Notes under the pieces: generated by a model | What the model was told of the DNA's origin: nothing | The model's database searches: none | What the model saw: the letters and a program-made list of their open reading frames with translations, nothing else | Assembly: GCF_001426745.1 (NCBI RefSeq) | Contig: NZ_LMFI01000010.1 | Span: 1,536,652-1,600,651, forward strand | DNA: 64,000 bases | From: Nocardioides sp. Root140 | GTDB taxonomy: Bacteria > Actinomycetota > Actinomycetes > Propionibacteriales > Nocardioidaceae | Direction of reading: 5' to 3' | Made by a program: the position numbers and the translations under genes | Part shown: in pieces, positions 25,616 through 34,118 of the stretch | Layout: each line of letters begins with the position of its first letter | Numbering within the stretch: the first letter of the stretch is position 1

Positions 25616-26830
25616 ATGTTCGTACGTCGACGCGCGACCGCGGCAGCACTGACGCTGGTGTGTGCAGCGACCCTGCTGGGTGCCTGCGGCGACAAGGGTG
25701 ACGGCAAGGACGAGCCCGGCGACGCGAAGTCGTCGCCGACCAGCACGCCGAGCCCGTCCCGGTCCGGGTCAGGCGTTCCGGTGGCCGACCCCGACCACGC
25801 GGTCGACCCGCCCGGGCCGCTCAAGGAGTCGCTCGAGATCGCCGACATCCTCGTCTACAGCACGAAGCCGCTCTCGGACGACATGATCCAGCGGATCAAG
25901 GACCTCAAGGGCGTCGAGGCCGCCGAGCAGTTCTCCCTTGCCTCGGTGCCGATCGAGAACCGTGTGGTCACGCTCGCCGCGGTCGACCCCGCCACGTTCC
26001 GCCGGTTCACGATCTCCGGCAAGCAGGACGAGATCTGGACCCGCGTCGCCGGCGGCGAGCTCGCCACCTCGCAGGCGACCGGCAAGCGGATCCAGGACAA
26101 GCAGGCCTTCGTGCGCCTCGGTGCCGACAAGGAGGCGCCGTCCGTGCACGTCGGCGCCTACACCGACCAGCCCTACGGCGTCGACCTCGTGGTCAACCAG
26201 AAGTGGGGCGAGGAGCTGAAGATGGTCGAGGGCAACGCCCTGGTGATCGCCACCGGCGCCACCTCGCCGCAGTCGGTGCGCAAGCCGATCCAGAAGATCA
26301 TCGGCGACGACGACGTCTCGATCCAGATGCTCGACGCGGTCGCCCGCTACGGCCTCGACCCCGGCGCGCGACTGACCGCCGTGCCCACGGGGACCTCGGT
26401 AGGTGCCGCGGTCGGGGTCTACAACTACCGGGTCATCGGTGGCCGGGTGACCCCGGACGCGGCCTGGGTGGCGGCCAACATCCGCACCGAGGAGGTGCCG
26501 ATCCTGGGCCGGGTGACCTGCCACAAGGCGATGCTCCCGCAGCTGCGCGCGGCCCTCCAGGAGGTCGTCGAGCGCGACCTGGCCGACAAGGTCTACCAGA
26601 CCGCGGGCTGCTACTACCCGCGCTTCATCGCCGGCACCACGTCGTTGTCCAACCACGCCTTCGGCATGGCGATCGACATCAACTCCGCCGAGAACGGCCG
26701 CGGCACGGTCGGCCAGATGGACCGCACCGTCGTCGACATCTTCAAGAAGTGGGGCTTCGGCTGGGGCGGCGACTGGAACTACACCGACCCCATGCACTTC
26801 GAGCTGAACCAGGTGCTCGAGGTCCGCTGA
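25616..26830 (+). CDS. Lipoprotein with C-terminal M15 (D-Ala-D-Ala carboxypeptidase-like) domain
   Basis: A 404-residue exported lipoprotein: signal peptide with lipobox LGAC (Cys24), a Ser/Pro/Thr linker to about residue 65, a middle domain of unknown family (70-280), and an M15-type peptidase domain with zinc ligands in SNHAFGMAID (His347, Asp354) and DPMHFEL (His394). The domain probably cleaves peptides in cell-wall peptidoglycan. Stands alone between the ETF operon and a quinone oxidoreductase gene. The middle part may be a recognition module; I cannot assign it. Confidence 0.82.
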   Translation: MFVRRRATAAALTLVCAATLLGACGDKGDGKDEPGDAKSSPTSTPSPSRSGSGVPVADPDHAVDPPGPLKESLEIADILVYSTKPLSDDMIQRIKDLKGVEAAEQFSLASVPIENRVVTLAAVDPATFRRFTISGKQDEIWTRVAGGELATSQATGKRIQDKQAFVRLGADKEAPSVHVGAYTDQPYGVDLVVNQKWGEELKMVEGNALVIATGATSPQSVRKPIQKIIGDDDVSIQMLDAVARYGLDPGARLTAVPTGTSVGAAVGVYNYRVIGGRVTPDAAWVAANIRTEEVPILGRVTCHKAMLPQLRAALQEVVERDLADKVYQTAGCYYPRFIAGTTSLSNHAFGMAIDINSAENGRGTVGQMDRTVVDIFKKWGFGWGGDWNYTDPMHFELNQVLEVR

Positions 26831-26850
26831 ACCCGGTTAGGGTCGGGTCC

Positions 26851-27822
26851 ATGCGCGCAGTCCAGGTGGTCAGCAACGACGGTCCCGAAGCCCTTGTCGT
26901 CAACGAGGTCCCCGAGCCGAAGCCGGGCCCCGACGACGTCCTCATTGACGTGCACCGGGTCGGGATCTCCTTCCCCGACCTGTTGCTCAGCCGGGGTGAG
27001 TACCAGATGAAGCCCGAGCCGCCGTTCACGCTCGGCGTCGACTTCGCCGGCACCGTGGTCGAGGCCGCACACGGGTTCGAGGCGGGCCAGCGCGTGGTCG
27101 GCGTACTGCCCCATGGCGGCGCCAGCGAGCGCGTCGCCTGCCCGGCGATCTTCACCTTCCCGCTGCCCGACACGCTCTCGTTCGACGAGGGTGCCGCGCT
27201 GCCGATGAACTACCTCACCGCCCACTTCGCGCTCGACGTACGCGGCAACCTGCGCGAGAGCGAGACCGTGCTCGTGCACGGCGCGGCCGGCGGCGTCGGC
27301 ACCGCCACGCTCCAGCTGGCCAAGGCGTACGGCGCCCGCACGATCGCCGTCGTCTCGACCGACGAGAAGGCCGAGATCGCCCGGCAGGCCGGGGCCGACG
27401 AGGTGATCCGCCCCGAGGGCTTCAAGGACGAGGTCGCGCGACTCACCGACGGCAAGGGCGTGGACATCGTCCTCGACGTGGTGGGCGGCGACCTGTTCAC
27501 CGACTCGCTGCGCTCCCTGGCTCCACTGGGCCGACTGCTGGTGGTCGGCTTCGCGGCCGGGCAGGGCATCCCCGAGGTGAAGGTCAACCGGCTCCTGCTC
27601 AACAACATCGACGTCCGGGGCGTCGGGTGGGGCGCCTACGCGATGGTGCGCCCCGGCTACATGCAGGAGCAGTGGACGGCGATCATGCCGTTCCTCGAGT
27701 CGGGGGCGGTCAAGCCGCCGATCGGCAGGGTCTACCCGATCGAGGAGTTCGGGCAGGCCCTGGTCGACATGGACGAGCGCCGCACGCTCGGCAAGTCGGT
27801 CGTCGTCCTCCAGGACAAGTAG
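26851..27822 (+). CDS. Zinc-independent quinone oxidoreductase / MDR family
   Basis: A 323-residue medium-chain dehydrogenase/reductase of the NADPH:quinone oxidoreductase branch: GroES-like N-terminal domain (PGPDDVLIDVHRVGISFPD), Rossmann motif HGAAGGVGTATLQLAKAYGA at about residue 148, and GKGVDIVLDVVGG. Neither the catalytic nor the structural zinc cysteines are present, which separates it from alcohol dehydrogenases. It should reduce a quinone or enone with NADPH in the cytoplasm. The ATG at 26851 is the first sensible start, since longer frames overlap the peptidase gene. Confidence 0.88.
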   Translation: MRAVQVVSNDGPEALVVNEVPEPKPGPDDVLIDVHRVGISFPDLLLSRGEYQMKPEPPFTLGVDFAGTVVEAAHGFEAGQRVVGVLPHGGASERVACPAIFTFPLPDTLSFDEGAALPMNYLTAHFALDVRGNLRESETVLVHGAAGGVGTATLQLAKAYGARTIAVVSTDEKAEIARQAGADEVIRPEGFKDEVARLTDGKGVDIVLDVVGGDLFTDSLRSLAPLGRLLVVGFAAGQGIPEVKVNRLLLNNIDVRGVGWGAYAMVRPGYMQEQWTAIMPFLESGAVKPPIGRVYPIEEFGQALVDMDERRTLGKSVVVLQDK

Positions 27823-27889
27823 ACCTACTCGCGAGTTCGGCCCCAACGGGTGATTCCCGCACGCACACCCCTCAGTTAGTGTCGTCGCC

Positions 27890-29848
27890 GTGAGCATTCT
27901 CGATGACGCCCGCGAGGGCATGAACCCCGACATCCGCCCGCAGGACGACCTCTTCGGTCACGTCAACGGGCGCTGGCTGGACGAGGCCGAGATCCCGAGC
28001 GACCGGTCGAGCTGGGGGCCGTTCGTGCAGCTGGCCGACGTGGCCGAGGAGCAGGTGCGCGAGATCATCCAGGACTTCGCCGCGACGCAGCGCGACACGC
28101 TGTCCGAGAACGGCGCGAAGATCGCCGCCCTCTACGCCTCCTTCATGGACACCGACACGGTGAACCGTCGAGGGCTGACACCGGCCGAGCCGCTGCTCAA
28201 CGCCGCCTCCGCCCTGCGCGACGTACGCGACCTGGCCGCCTTCATCGGTGAGTTCGAGCGCCTCGGCGGCGCCGGCCTGTTCGGCTCGTTCGTCGACACC
28301 GACGACCGCAACTCCGACCGCTACCTCTTCAACATCGGCCAGGGCGGCCTCGGCCTGCCCGACGAGTCCTACTACCGCGACGAGAAGTTCGCCGAGATCC
28401 GCGAGAAGTACGTCGGCTACCTCGAGCGCCTCTTCACCCTCGGCGGCATCGCCGACCCGGCGGGCGCGGCCCGTGCCGTGCTCGACGTCGACACCCGCCT
28501 CGCCAAGGGCCACTGGGAGCGCGCCGAGACCCGCGACGTGCAGAAGACCTACAACCTCACGACGTACGACGAGCTGCAGGCGCTGGCTCCCAACTTCGAC
28601 TGGAAGGCCTACGCCACCAACCTCGGTGGCAACGAGCAGACGCTGGCCGAGACCTGCGTGCGCCAGCCGTCCTACCTGCAGCACCTCTCGACCGTGCTCG
28701 AGGAGGTGCCGATCGAGCAGTGGCGCGCGTGGATGCTCAGCCGGGTGCTGCGCTCGGCCGCGCCCTACCTCCCCGACGAGTTCGTCGAGGCCAACTTCGA
28801 CTTCTACGGCCGCACCCTCAACGGCACCCCCGAGCTGCGCGAGCGCTGGAAGCGGGCGGTGGCCTTCGTCGAGGGCGCCATCGGCGAGGCGGTCGGCGAG
28901 GAGTACGTCGCCCGGCACTTCCCGCCGCGTTCGAAGGAGCTGATGGACGAGCTGGTCGAGAACCTGCTCAAGGCCTACCGGGTCTCCATCGAGGCGCTCG
29001 ACTGGATGACCGAGGAGACCAAGCAGCGGGCCTACGAGAAGCTCGACACCTTCCGCCCCAAGATCGGCTACCCCGAGAAGTTCCGTGACTACTCCGGCCT
29101 GCTGGTCACCTCCGACGACCTGATCGGCAACGTGGCGGCCTCGGCGGCGTTCGAGACCGACCGCCAGCTGGCGAAGATCGGTGCGCCGGTCGACCGCGAC
29201 GAGTGGTTCATGCTGCCGCAGACCGTCAACGCCTACTACAACCCCGGCACCAACGAGATCTGCTTCCCCGCGGGCATCCTGCAGAAGCCGTTCTTCAGCC
29301 CCGACGCCGACCCGGCGGAGAACTACGGCGGCATCGGCTCGGTGATCGGTCACGAGATCGGCCACGGCTTCGATGACCAGGGCGCACAGTACGACGGCGC
29401 CGGCAACCTCAACGACTGGTGGACGCCCGACGACAAGTCCGCCTTCGAGGTGAAGAGCAAGGCCCTGATCGCGCAGTACGACGGATTCTCCCCGCGCAAC
29501 CTCCCGGGCGAGAAGGTCAACGGCGCCCTGACCGTCGGCGAGAACATCGGCGACCTCGGCGGCCTGACCATCGGCCACAAGGCCTACCAGATCTCGCTCG
29601 GTGCGCCGGTCGAGGGAGCGCCCGCCGACGCCAGCGGCTCGCAGCGGCTCTTCATGAACTGGGCCTACTGCTGGCGCACGAAGCGTCGCACCGAGCAGGA
29701 GCAGCAGTACCTCACCATCGACCCGCACAGCCCGCCGGAGTTCCGCGCCAACATCGTGCGCAACCTCGACGAGTTCCACGTGTCGTTCGGCACCAGCGAG
29801 GGCGACGGGCTCTGGCTCGACCCCTCGCAGCGCGTGCGCATCTGGTGA
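27890..29848 (+). CDS. M13 family zinc metallopeptidase (PepO/neprilysin-like)
   Basis: A 652-residue peptidase with the full M13 architecture: N-terminal PQDDLFGHVNGRWLDEAEIP, helical cap, and catalytic domain with NAYYNPGTNEICFPAGIL, zinc motif HEIGH (about 488-492, in SVIGHEIGHGFDDQG), third ligand Glu551 in GENIGDLGG, and a C-terminal end RVRIW as in the family. No signal peptide or membrane anchor is seen, so it acts in the cytoplasm on oligopeptides. GTG start at 27890. Its stop overlaps the next gene. Confidence 0.95.
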   Translation: MSILDDAREGMNPDIRPQDDLFGHVNGRWLDEAEIPSDRSSWGPFVQLADVAEEQVREIIQDFAATQRDTLSENGAKIAALYASFMDTDTVNRRGLTPAEPLLNAASALRDVRDLAAFIGEFERLGGAGLFGSFVDTDDRNSDRYLFNIGQGGLGLPDESYYRDEKFAEIREKYVGYLERLFTLGGIADPAGAARAVLDVDTRLAKGHWERAETRDVQKTYNLTTYDELQALAPNFDWKAYATNLGGNEQTLAETCVRQPSYLQHLSTVLEEVPIEQWRAWMLSRVLRSAAPYLPDEFVEANFDFYGRTLNGTPELRERWKRAVAFVEGAIGEAVGEEYVARHFPPRSKELMDELVENLLKAYRVSIEALDWMTEETKQRAYEKLDTFRPKIGYPEKFRDYSGLLVTSDDLIGNVAASAAFETDRQLAKIGAPVDRDEWFMLPQTVNAYYNPGTNEICFPAGILQKPFFSPDADPAENYGGIGSVIGHEIGHGFDDQGAQYDGAGNLNDWWTPDDKSAFEVKSKALIAQYDGFSPRNLPGEKVNGALTVGENIGDLGGLTIGHKAYQISLGAPVEGAPADASGSQRLFMNWAYCWRTKRRTEQEQQYLTIDPHSPPEFRANIVRNLDEFHVSFGTSEGDGLWLDPSQRVRIW

Positions 29849-30645
29849 ACACGGAGTTCGATCCGGAGCACGGCCAATCGGCGTACCCGGTCCGGTTCGA
29901 CTGGGGGCCGACCGGCGCTGAGGCGACGATCGGCCCGGCCGGGGCGGCGTACGCCGTGGTGGTCGACGTGCTGTCGTTCACCACGACGGTGACCGTGGCC
30001 GTGGAGCAGGGCATCGAGGTGTTCCCTCATCCGTGGCGTGACGCCCGCGCCAAGGAGCTGGCGATGCGGCTGGGCGCCACCCTGGCCGTGGGTCGCTTCG
30101 AGGCTCTCGCCCTCGAGGGTCGGCACGTGTCGCTGTCGCCGGCGTCGCTGTTGCAGAGCCACGACATCACCAGGCTGGTGCTGCCCAGTCCGAACGGCTC
30201 GACGATCAGCTTCGGCCTGGCCGACTCCGGCTGCACCGTGCTGGCGGCCAGCCTGCGCAACCGTCGCGCGGTCGCTGCACACCTGGCCACCAGGCTCTGG
30301 GCGCCGTCGGCGGTCGGCCACGCCCCGAGCCTGACCGTCATCGCCGGCGGGGAGCGGTGGCCCGACGACTCACTGCGGCCCTGCGCCGAGGACCTGTGGG
30401 GTGCCGGCGCCGTGCTGGCCGCCCTGGTCGACCTGGGTGTCGAGGGACTCTCGCCGGAGGCCCGGGTCGCCGAGCAGGCGTTCCGCGCGGTCGAGCCCGA
30501 GCTGGTCGGGGAGGTCGCCGCGTGTGCCGGCGGGCGCGAGCTGGCGGCCAAGGGCTTCGCCGACGACGTCGAGGTGGCCTCTCAGCTCGACGTGAGCGAC
30601 GTCGTGCCGGTGCTCACCGACGGCTGCTTCGCCTCCGTCGACTGA
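29845..30645 (+). CDS. ComB-like 2-phosphosulfolactate phosphatase family protein
   Basis: A 266-residue protein of the ComB family: AAYAVVVDVLSFTTTVTVAVEQGIEV near the N-terminus, SLSPASLL, the LPSPNGSTIS loop and a conserved DLWGAGAVLAAL segment. ComB removes phosphate from 2-phosphosulfolactate in coenzyme M synthesis of methanogens; bacterial members are common and their substrate is often unknown. Start GTG 29845 overlaps the stop of the M13 peptidase gene (GTGA). No other sulfolactate gene is nearby, so the substrate stays open. Confidence 0.8.
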   Translation: MNTEFDPEHGQSAYPVRFDWGPTGAEATIGPAGAAYAVVVDVLSFTTTVTVAVEQGIEVFPHPWRDARAKELAMRLGATLAVGRFEALALEGRHVSLSPASLLQSHDITRLVLPSPNGSTISFGLADSGCTVLAASLRNRRAVAAHLATRLWAPSAVGHAPSLTVIAGGERWPDDSLRPCAEDLWGAGAVLAALVDLGVEGLSPEARVAEQAFRAVEPELVGEVAACAGGRELAAKGFADDVEVASQLDVSDVVPVLTDGCFASVD

Positions 30646-30656
30646 GCTCGCCCGGA

Positions 30657-31361
30657 TCAGCAGCTGTAGCGACGCTCCACGTCTCCCCGGCACCGGTCGG
30701 TGCCCGCGCCACCTCGGCCGATGTCGAACCCCTGGTCGACTATCTCCCGCAGCACGTCGTTGCCCTCGCCCCCGAACATGAGGTCGTCACCCTGGCCGCC
30801 GAGGAACTCGTCGTTGCCGTCCTGGCCGTAGAGCAGGTCGTCGCCGGACCCGCCCTGGAGCTCGTCGTGGCCCCGGCCGGTGCTGATCACGTCGACCCCG
30901 TTGCCGCCGTCGACGTACTGCCAACCGGCGCCGGTCTGGACCCGGTCCCGGCCGCCGCCGGCGCTGATGACGGCCGAGTCCGGAGCCGTCATCGTCAGGA
31001 GGTCGTTCCCGTAGCCGAGGACGAACTCGGCGTAGTCGGTGACGACCCCGCGACGGTGGAAGGAGACCTTGTCGTTGCCGGTGCCGGACCTGACCAGGTG
31101 GGAGCCACAGATGCGGTCAGCGCCCCCGAGGCTCGACACGCTGGCGTGTCCGAGCACCACGATGACGTCGGCGCCCGCTGTGCCCCGCACGAAGGATCCG
31201 GTGCGCGACACGATGGTGGCCGGCTTGCCGAAGCAGGTCGGCGGCGCGGTGACGGCACGGGTCGAGGGGTTCGCGGCAGGTGCCGAGGCCAAGGCAGGTG
31301 CCCCCACGGCGATCAGCGGTGCGGTGGCGGCGAGGAGCGCGAGAGTCCGGAGCGAACGCAT
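30657..31361 (-). CDS. Secreted protein with RTX-type calcium-binding repeats
   Basis: A 234-residue protein with an N-terminal signal peptide (MRSLRTLALLAATAPLIAVG, cleavage near ALA-SA) and a C-terminal half of glycine/aspartate nonapeptide-like repeats (GGSGDDLLYGQDGNDEFLGG and similar, about residues 150-215), the calcium-binding beta-roll seen in haemolysin-type proteins. A cysteine pair frames the mature chain (PTCFG near 45; RRYSC at the very end), suggesting a disulfide. No catalytic domain is visible. ATG 31361 with GAAGG upstream is preferred over an earlier start. Role unknown, probably outside the cell. Confidence 0.82.
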   Translation of the reverse strand: MRSLRTLALLAATAPLIAVGAPALASAPAANPSTRAVTAPPTCFGKPATIVSRTGSFVRGTAGADVIVVLGHASVSSLGGADRICGSHLVRSGTGNDKVSFHRRGVVTDYAEFVLGYGNDLLTMTAPDSAVISAGGGRDRVQTGAGWQYVDGGNGVDVISTGRGHDELQGGSGDDLLYGQDGNDEFLGGQGDDLMFGGEGNDVLREIVDQGFDIGRGGAGTDRCRGDVERRYSC

Positions 31362-31489
31362 GGAGGGACCTTCCGTAGGCGCGGACAGCCCCCGTGACTG
31401 CCCTACACACACCTAGACACCCCACGCGGTCAAAACGTTGCGGCGGAGCGAACGATTTCTCCGGGCGTTGCTCCGGCACGGGCACCGAT

Positions 31490-32821
31490 TCAGGCGTCGA
31501 CGAGCTCGTCGTGCCCCGTGGGAACCCGCGGTGCGAGGTCGACGTGCAGGTCGCGGCCACGGGTCTCGGGCAGGAAGTGCGCGCAGGCCAGGCTGAACAG
31601 CGCGATGGCGGCGTTGTACGGCGCCACGAGCCAGAGCGTCCCGTCGGAGAGAGAGACGAGCCAGGCCGCTATGAGGGGCGTGAACCCCGACGCCACGATC
31701 CCGGAGATCTGGTAGAGCGTGCTGAGCGCCGAGTAGCGGTAGCGGGTGTCGAACAGCTCGCTCCAGAAGGCGGCCAACGGTCCGTAGATCACGCCGTACA
31801 GCACGCCGAGGCCGCCGATGAACGTCGCCGCGACCGCGACGGTGTTGCCGGTCTGCAGCAGCCAGGCGGCGGGGAAGGCGAAGAGCAGGGCGGCGACGGT
31901 GCCGGTGTTGTAGACACGTTTGCGGCCGAACCGGTCGCTGAGGTGGCCGGAGAAGACGGTCAGCGCCACGCCGAGCAGGGCACCGACCATGATCGCGTTC
32001 AGCACGGTCGACTTGGGCACGCCGACCTCCTTGACCGCGTAGGCCAGCAGGTAGACCGAGAACAGGTTGAACGTGAAGCCCTCGATGAAGCGGGTGCCCA
32101 TGCCGAGCAGGAGGTGGCGCGGTTGGCGGCGGACCAGCTCGGTCACCGGCATCGCGGAGAGCTCCTTCTCCTCCTGCACCTTCTGGAAGGCCGGGGTCTC
32201 GATGACGCTCATCCGGATCCAGGTGCCGATGCCGAGCAGCAGGATGCTGAGCAGGAAGCAGGCCCGCCAGCCCCACGACAGGAACGCCTCGTCGGGCAGC
32301 TGGCTGGCGATCGCGAAGGCGCCCGAGGCGAGGAACAGCCCGCCCGGGACTCCGATGTGCGCGAAGCTGCCGAAGAACCCGCGCTTCTCGGGCGGGGCGA
32401 ACTCGACGGCGAGCAGCACGGCGCCGCCGTACTCGCCGCCGACGCCGATGCCCTGGAGCACGCGGAGCACGACGAGCAGGATCGGTGCCCACACGCCGAT
32501 CGAGTCGTAGGTGGGCAGCAGGCCGATCGCGGCGGTGCCGACGCCCATGATGACCAGCGTCCAGATCAGCATCGTCTTGCGCCCGATGCGGTCACCGAAG
32601 TGGCCGAAGATGACGCCGCCGAGCGGACGTGCGAGGAACCCCACGGCGAACGTGCCGAAGGCGGCGAACTGGGCCGTCGGCCCGCTCAGGCCGTTGAAGA
32701 AGAGCTTGTCGAAGACCAGCCCGGCGGCGGTGCCGTAGAGGAAGAAGTCGTACCACTCGATCGTCGCGCCGACCGCCGAGGCGACCGCGACCTTCCGTGG
32801 GGAGGCTGCGGTGGGTGCCAT
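31490..32821 (-). CDS. MFS transporter, metabolite:H+ symporter family
   Basis: A 443-residue protein with 12 predicted membrane spans and the MHS-family signatures: ATIEWYDFFLYGTAAGLVF near the N-terminus, ARPLGGVIFGHFGDRIGRK (loop 2-3) and LQGIGVGGEYGGAVLLAVE in span 4. The family (ProP, ShiA, KgtP, CitA relatives) imports organic acids or betaines with protons. Substrate cannot be read from sequence. An inverted repeat lies 20 bp upstream of its start. Confidence 0.9.
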   Translation of the reverse strand: MAPTAASPRKVAVASAVGATIEWYDFFLYGTAAGLVFDKLFFNGLSGPTAQFAAFGTFAVGFLARPLGGVIFGHFGDRIGRKTMLIWTLVIMGVGTAAIGLLPTYDSIGVWAPILLVVLRVLQGIGVGGEYGGAVLLAVEFAPPEKRGFFGSFAHIGVPGGLFLASGAFAIASQLPDEAFLSWGWRACFLLSILLLGIGTWIRMSVIETPAFQKVQEEKELSAMPVTELVRRQPRHLLLGMGTRFIEGFTFNLFSVYLLAYAVKEVGVPKSTVLNAIMVGALLGVALTVFSGHLSDRFGRKRVYNTGTVAALLFAFPAAWLLQTGNTVAVAATFIGGLGVLYGVIYGPLAAFWSELFDTRYRYSALSTLYQISGIVASGFTPLIAAWLVSLSDGTLWLVAPYNAAIALFSLACAHFLPETRGRDLHVDLAPRVPTGHDELVDA

Positions 32822-32840
32822 GTGCTCACTCCCTGAAGAT

Positions 32841-32861
32841 AGTCAATAAAGATCATTGACT
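32841..32861 (-). promoter_or_regulatory. Inverted repeat upstream of the MFS gene
   Basis: AGTCAAT (32841-32847) and ATTGACT (32855-32861) form an inverted repeat with 7-base spacing in an AT-rich patch between the divergent MFS and tpx genes. Likely an operator, but no regulator gene is adjacent. Confidence 0.4.
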
Positions 32862-32941
32862 TAACAGAGTAAGGGGTGAACGTGAGTCTGAGGAGTGGAC
32901 CCGCGCGGCGTGGACATGGACGATCCCTGTAGGAATGGGGC

Positions 32942-33436
32942 ATGGCTACCACTGCTTTCAAGGGATCCCCCGTCAACACTGTCGGCGAACTGCCCGCCGT
33001 AGGCGCCGGCGCCCCGGCGTTCGACCTGGTGGGTGAGGGCCTCTCCTCGCTCGCCTCGTCCGACGTCCAGGGCCGCACCGTCCTCAACATCTTCCCCAGC
33101 ATCGACACCGGCATCTGCGCCGCGAGCGTGCGCAAGTTCAACGAGCTCGCCGCAGGCCTCGAGAACACCACCGTCGTCAACGTCTCCAAGGACCTGCCGT
33201 TCGCCCAGGCCCGCTTCTGCGGCGCCGAGGGCATCGAGAACGTCAAGGTCGGCTCGGCGTTCCGCTCCTCCTTCGGCGAGGACTTCGGCGTGACCATGGC
33301 CGACGGCCCGATGGCCGGCCTGCTGGCCCGCTCGGTCGTCGTCCTCGACGCCGACGGCCAGGTCGTGCACAGCGAGCTCGTCCCCGAGATCACCACCGAG
33401 CCCGACTACGACGCCGCGATCGCCGCGCTGGCCTGA
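32942..33436 (+). CDS. tpx: Thiol peroxidase
   Basis: A 164-residue atypical 2-Cys peroxiredoxin: MATTAFKGSPVNTVGELP, the active-site segment FPSIDTGICAASVRKFN with peroxidatic Cys59, and ARFCGAEGIEN with resolving Cys93. Tpx reduces hydrogen and alkyl peroxides with thioredoxin. The usual TPVC is TGIC here, a mild variation next to the catalytic cysteine. Single gene with its own terminator. Confidence 0.95.
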   Translation: MATTAFKGSPVNTVGELPAVGAGAPAFDLVGEGLSSLASSDVQGRTVLNIFPSIDTGICAASVRKFNELAAGLENTTVVNVSKDLPFAQARFCGAEGIENVKVGSAFRSSFGEDFGVTMADGPMAGLLARSVVVLDADGQVVHSELVPEITTEPDYDAAIAALA

Positions 33437-33451
33437 CCCGACTCCTTCTCT

Positions 33452-33481
33452 CCGAGCCCCGGTCGCCCGACCGGGGCTCGG
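33452..33481 (+). terminator. Intrinsic terminator of tpx
   Basis: GC-rich hairpin CCGAGCCCCGGTCG (33452-33465) pairing with 33468-33481, directly after tpx. Confidence 0.8.
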
Positions 33482-33560
33482 CGCATTTCCCGCGGGGCCC
33501 ATCCAATGAGCGGTCGGTGCCGAATGACCACTGCCCGCCGAATCGGACAAGGAGTCCCGC

Positions 33561-34052
<492 letters not shown>

Positions 34053-34118
34053 GCCCGGCCGCCTGACCCTGTGGACGGCGGTCACGGACTGTCCGGGGCC
34101 GCTGGTAGACATGCGGAC

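Noticed and set aside
26851..27822. Zinc-dependent alcohol dehydrogenase
   Set aside because: The zinc-binding cysteines of that branch are absent and the protein matches the quinone oxidoreductase branch.
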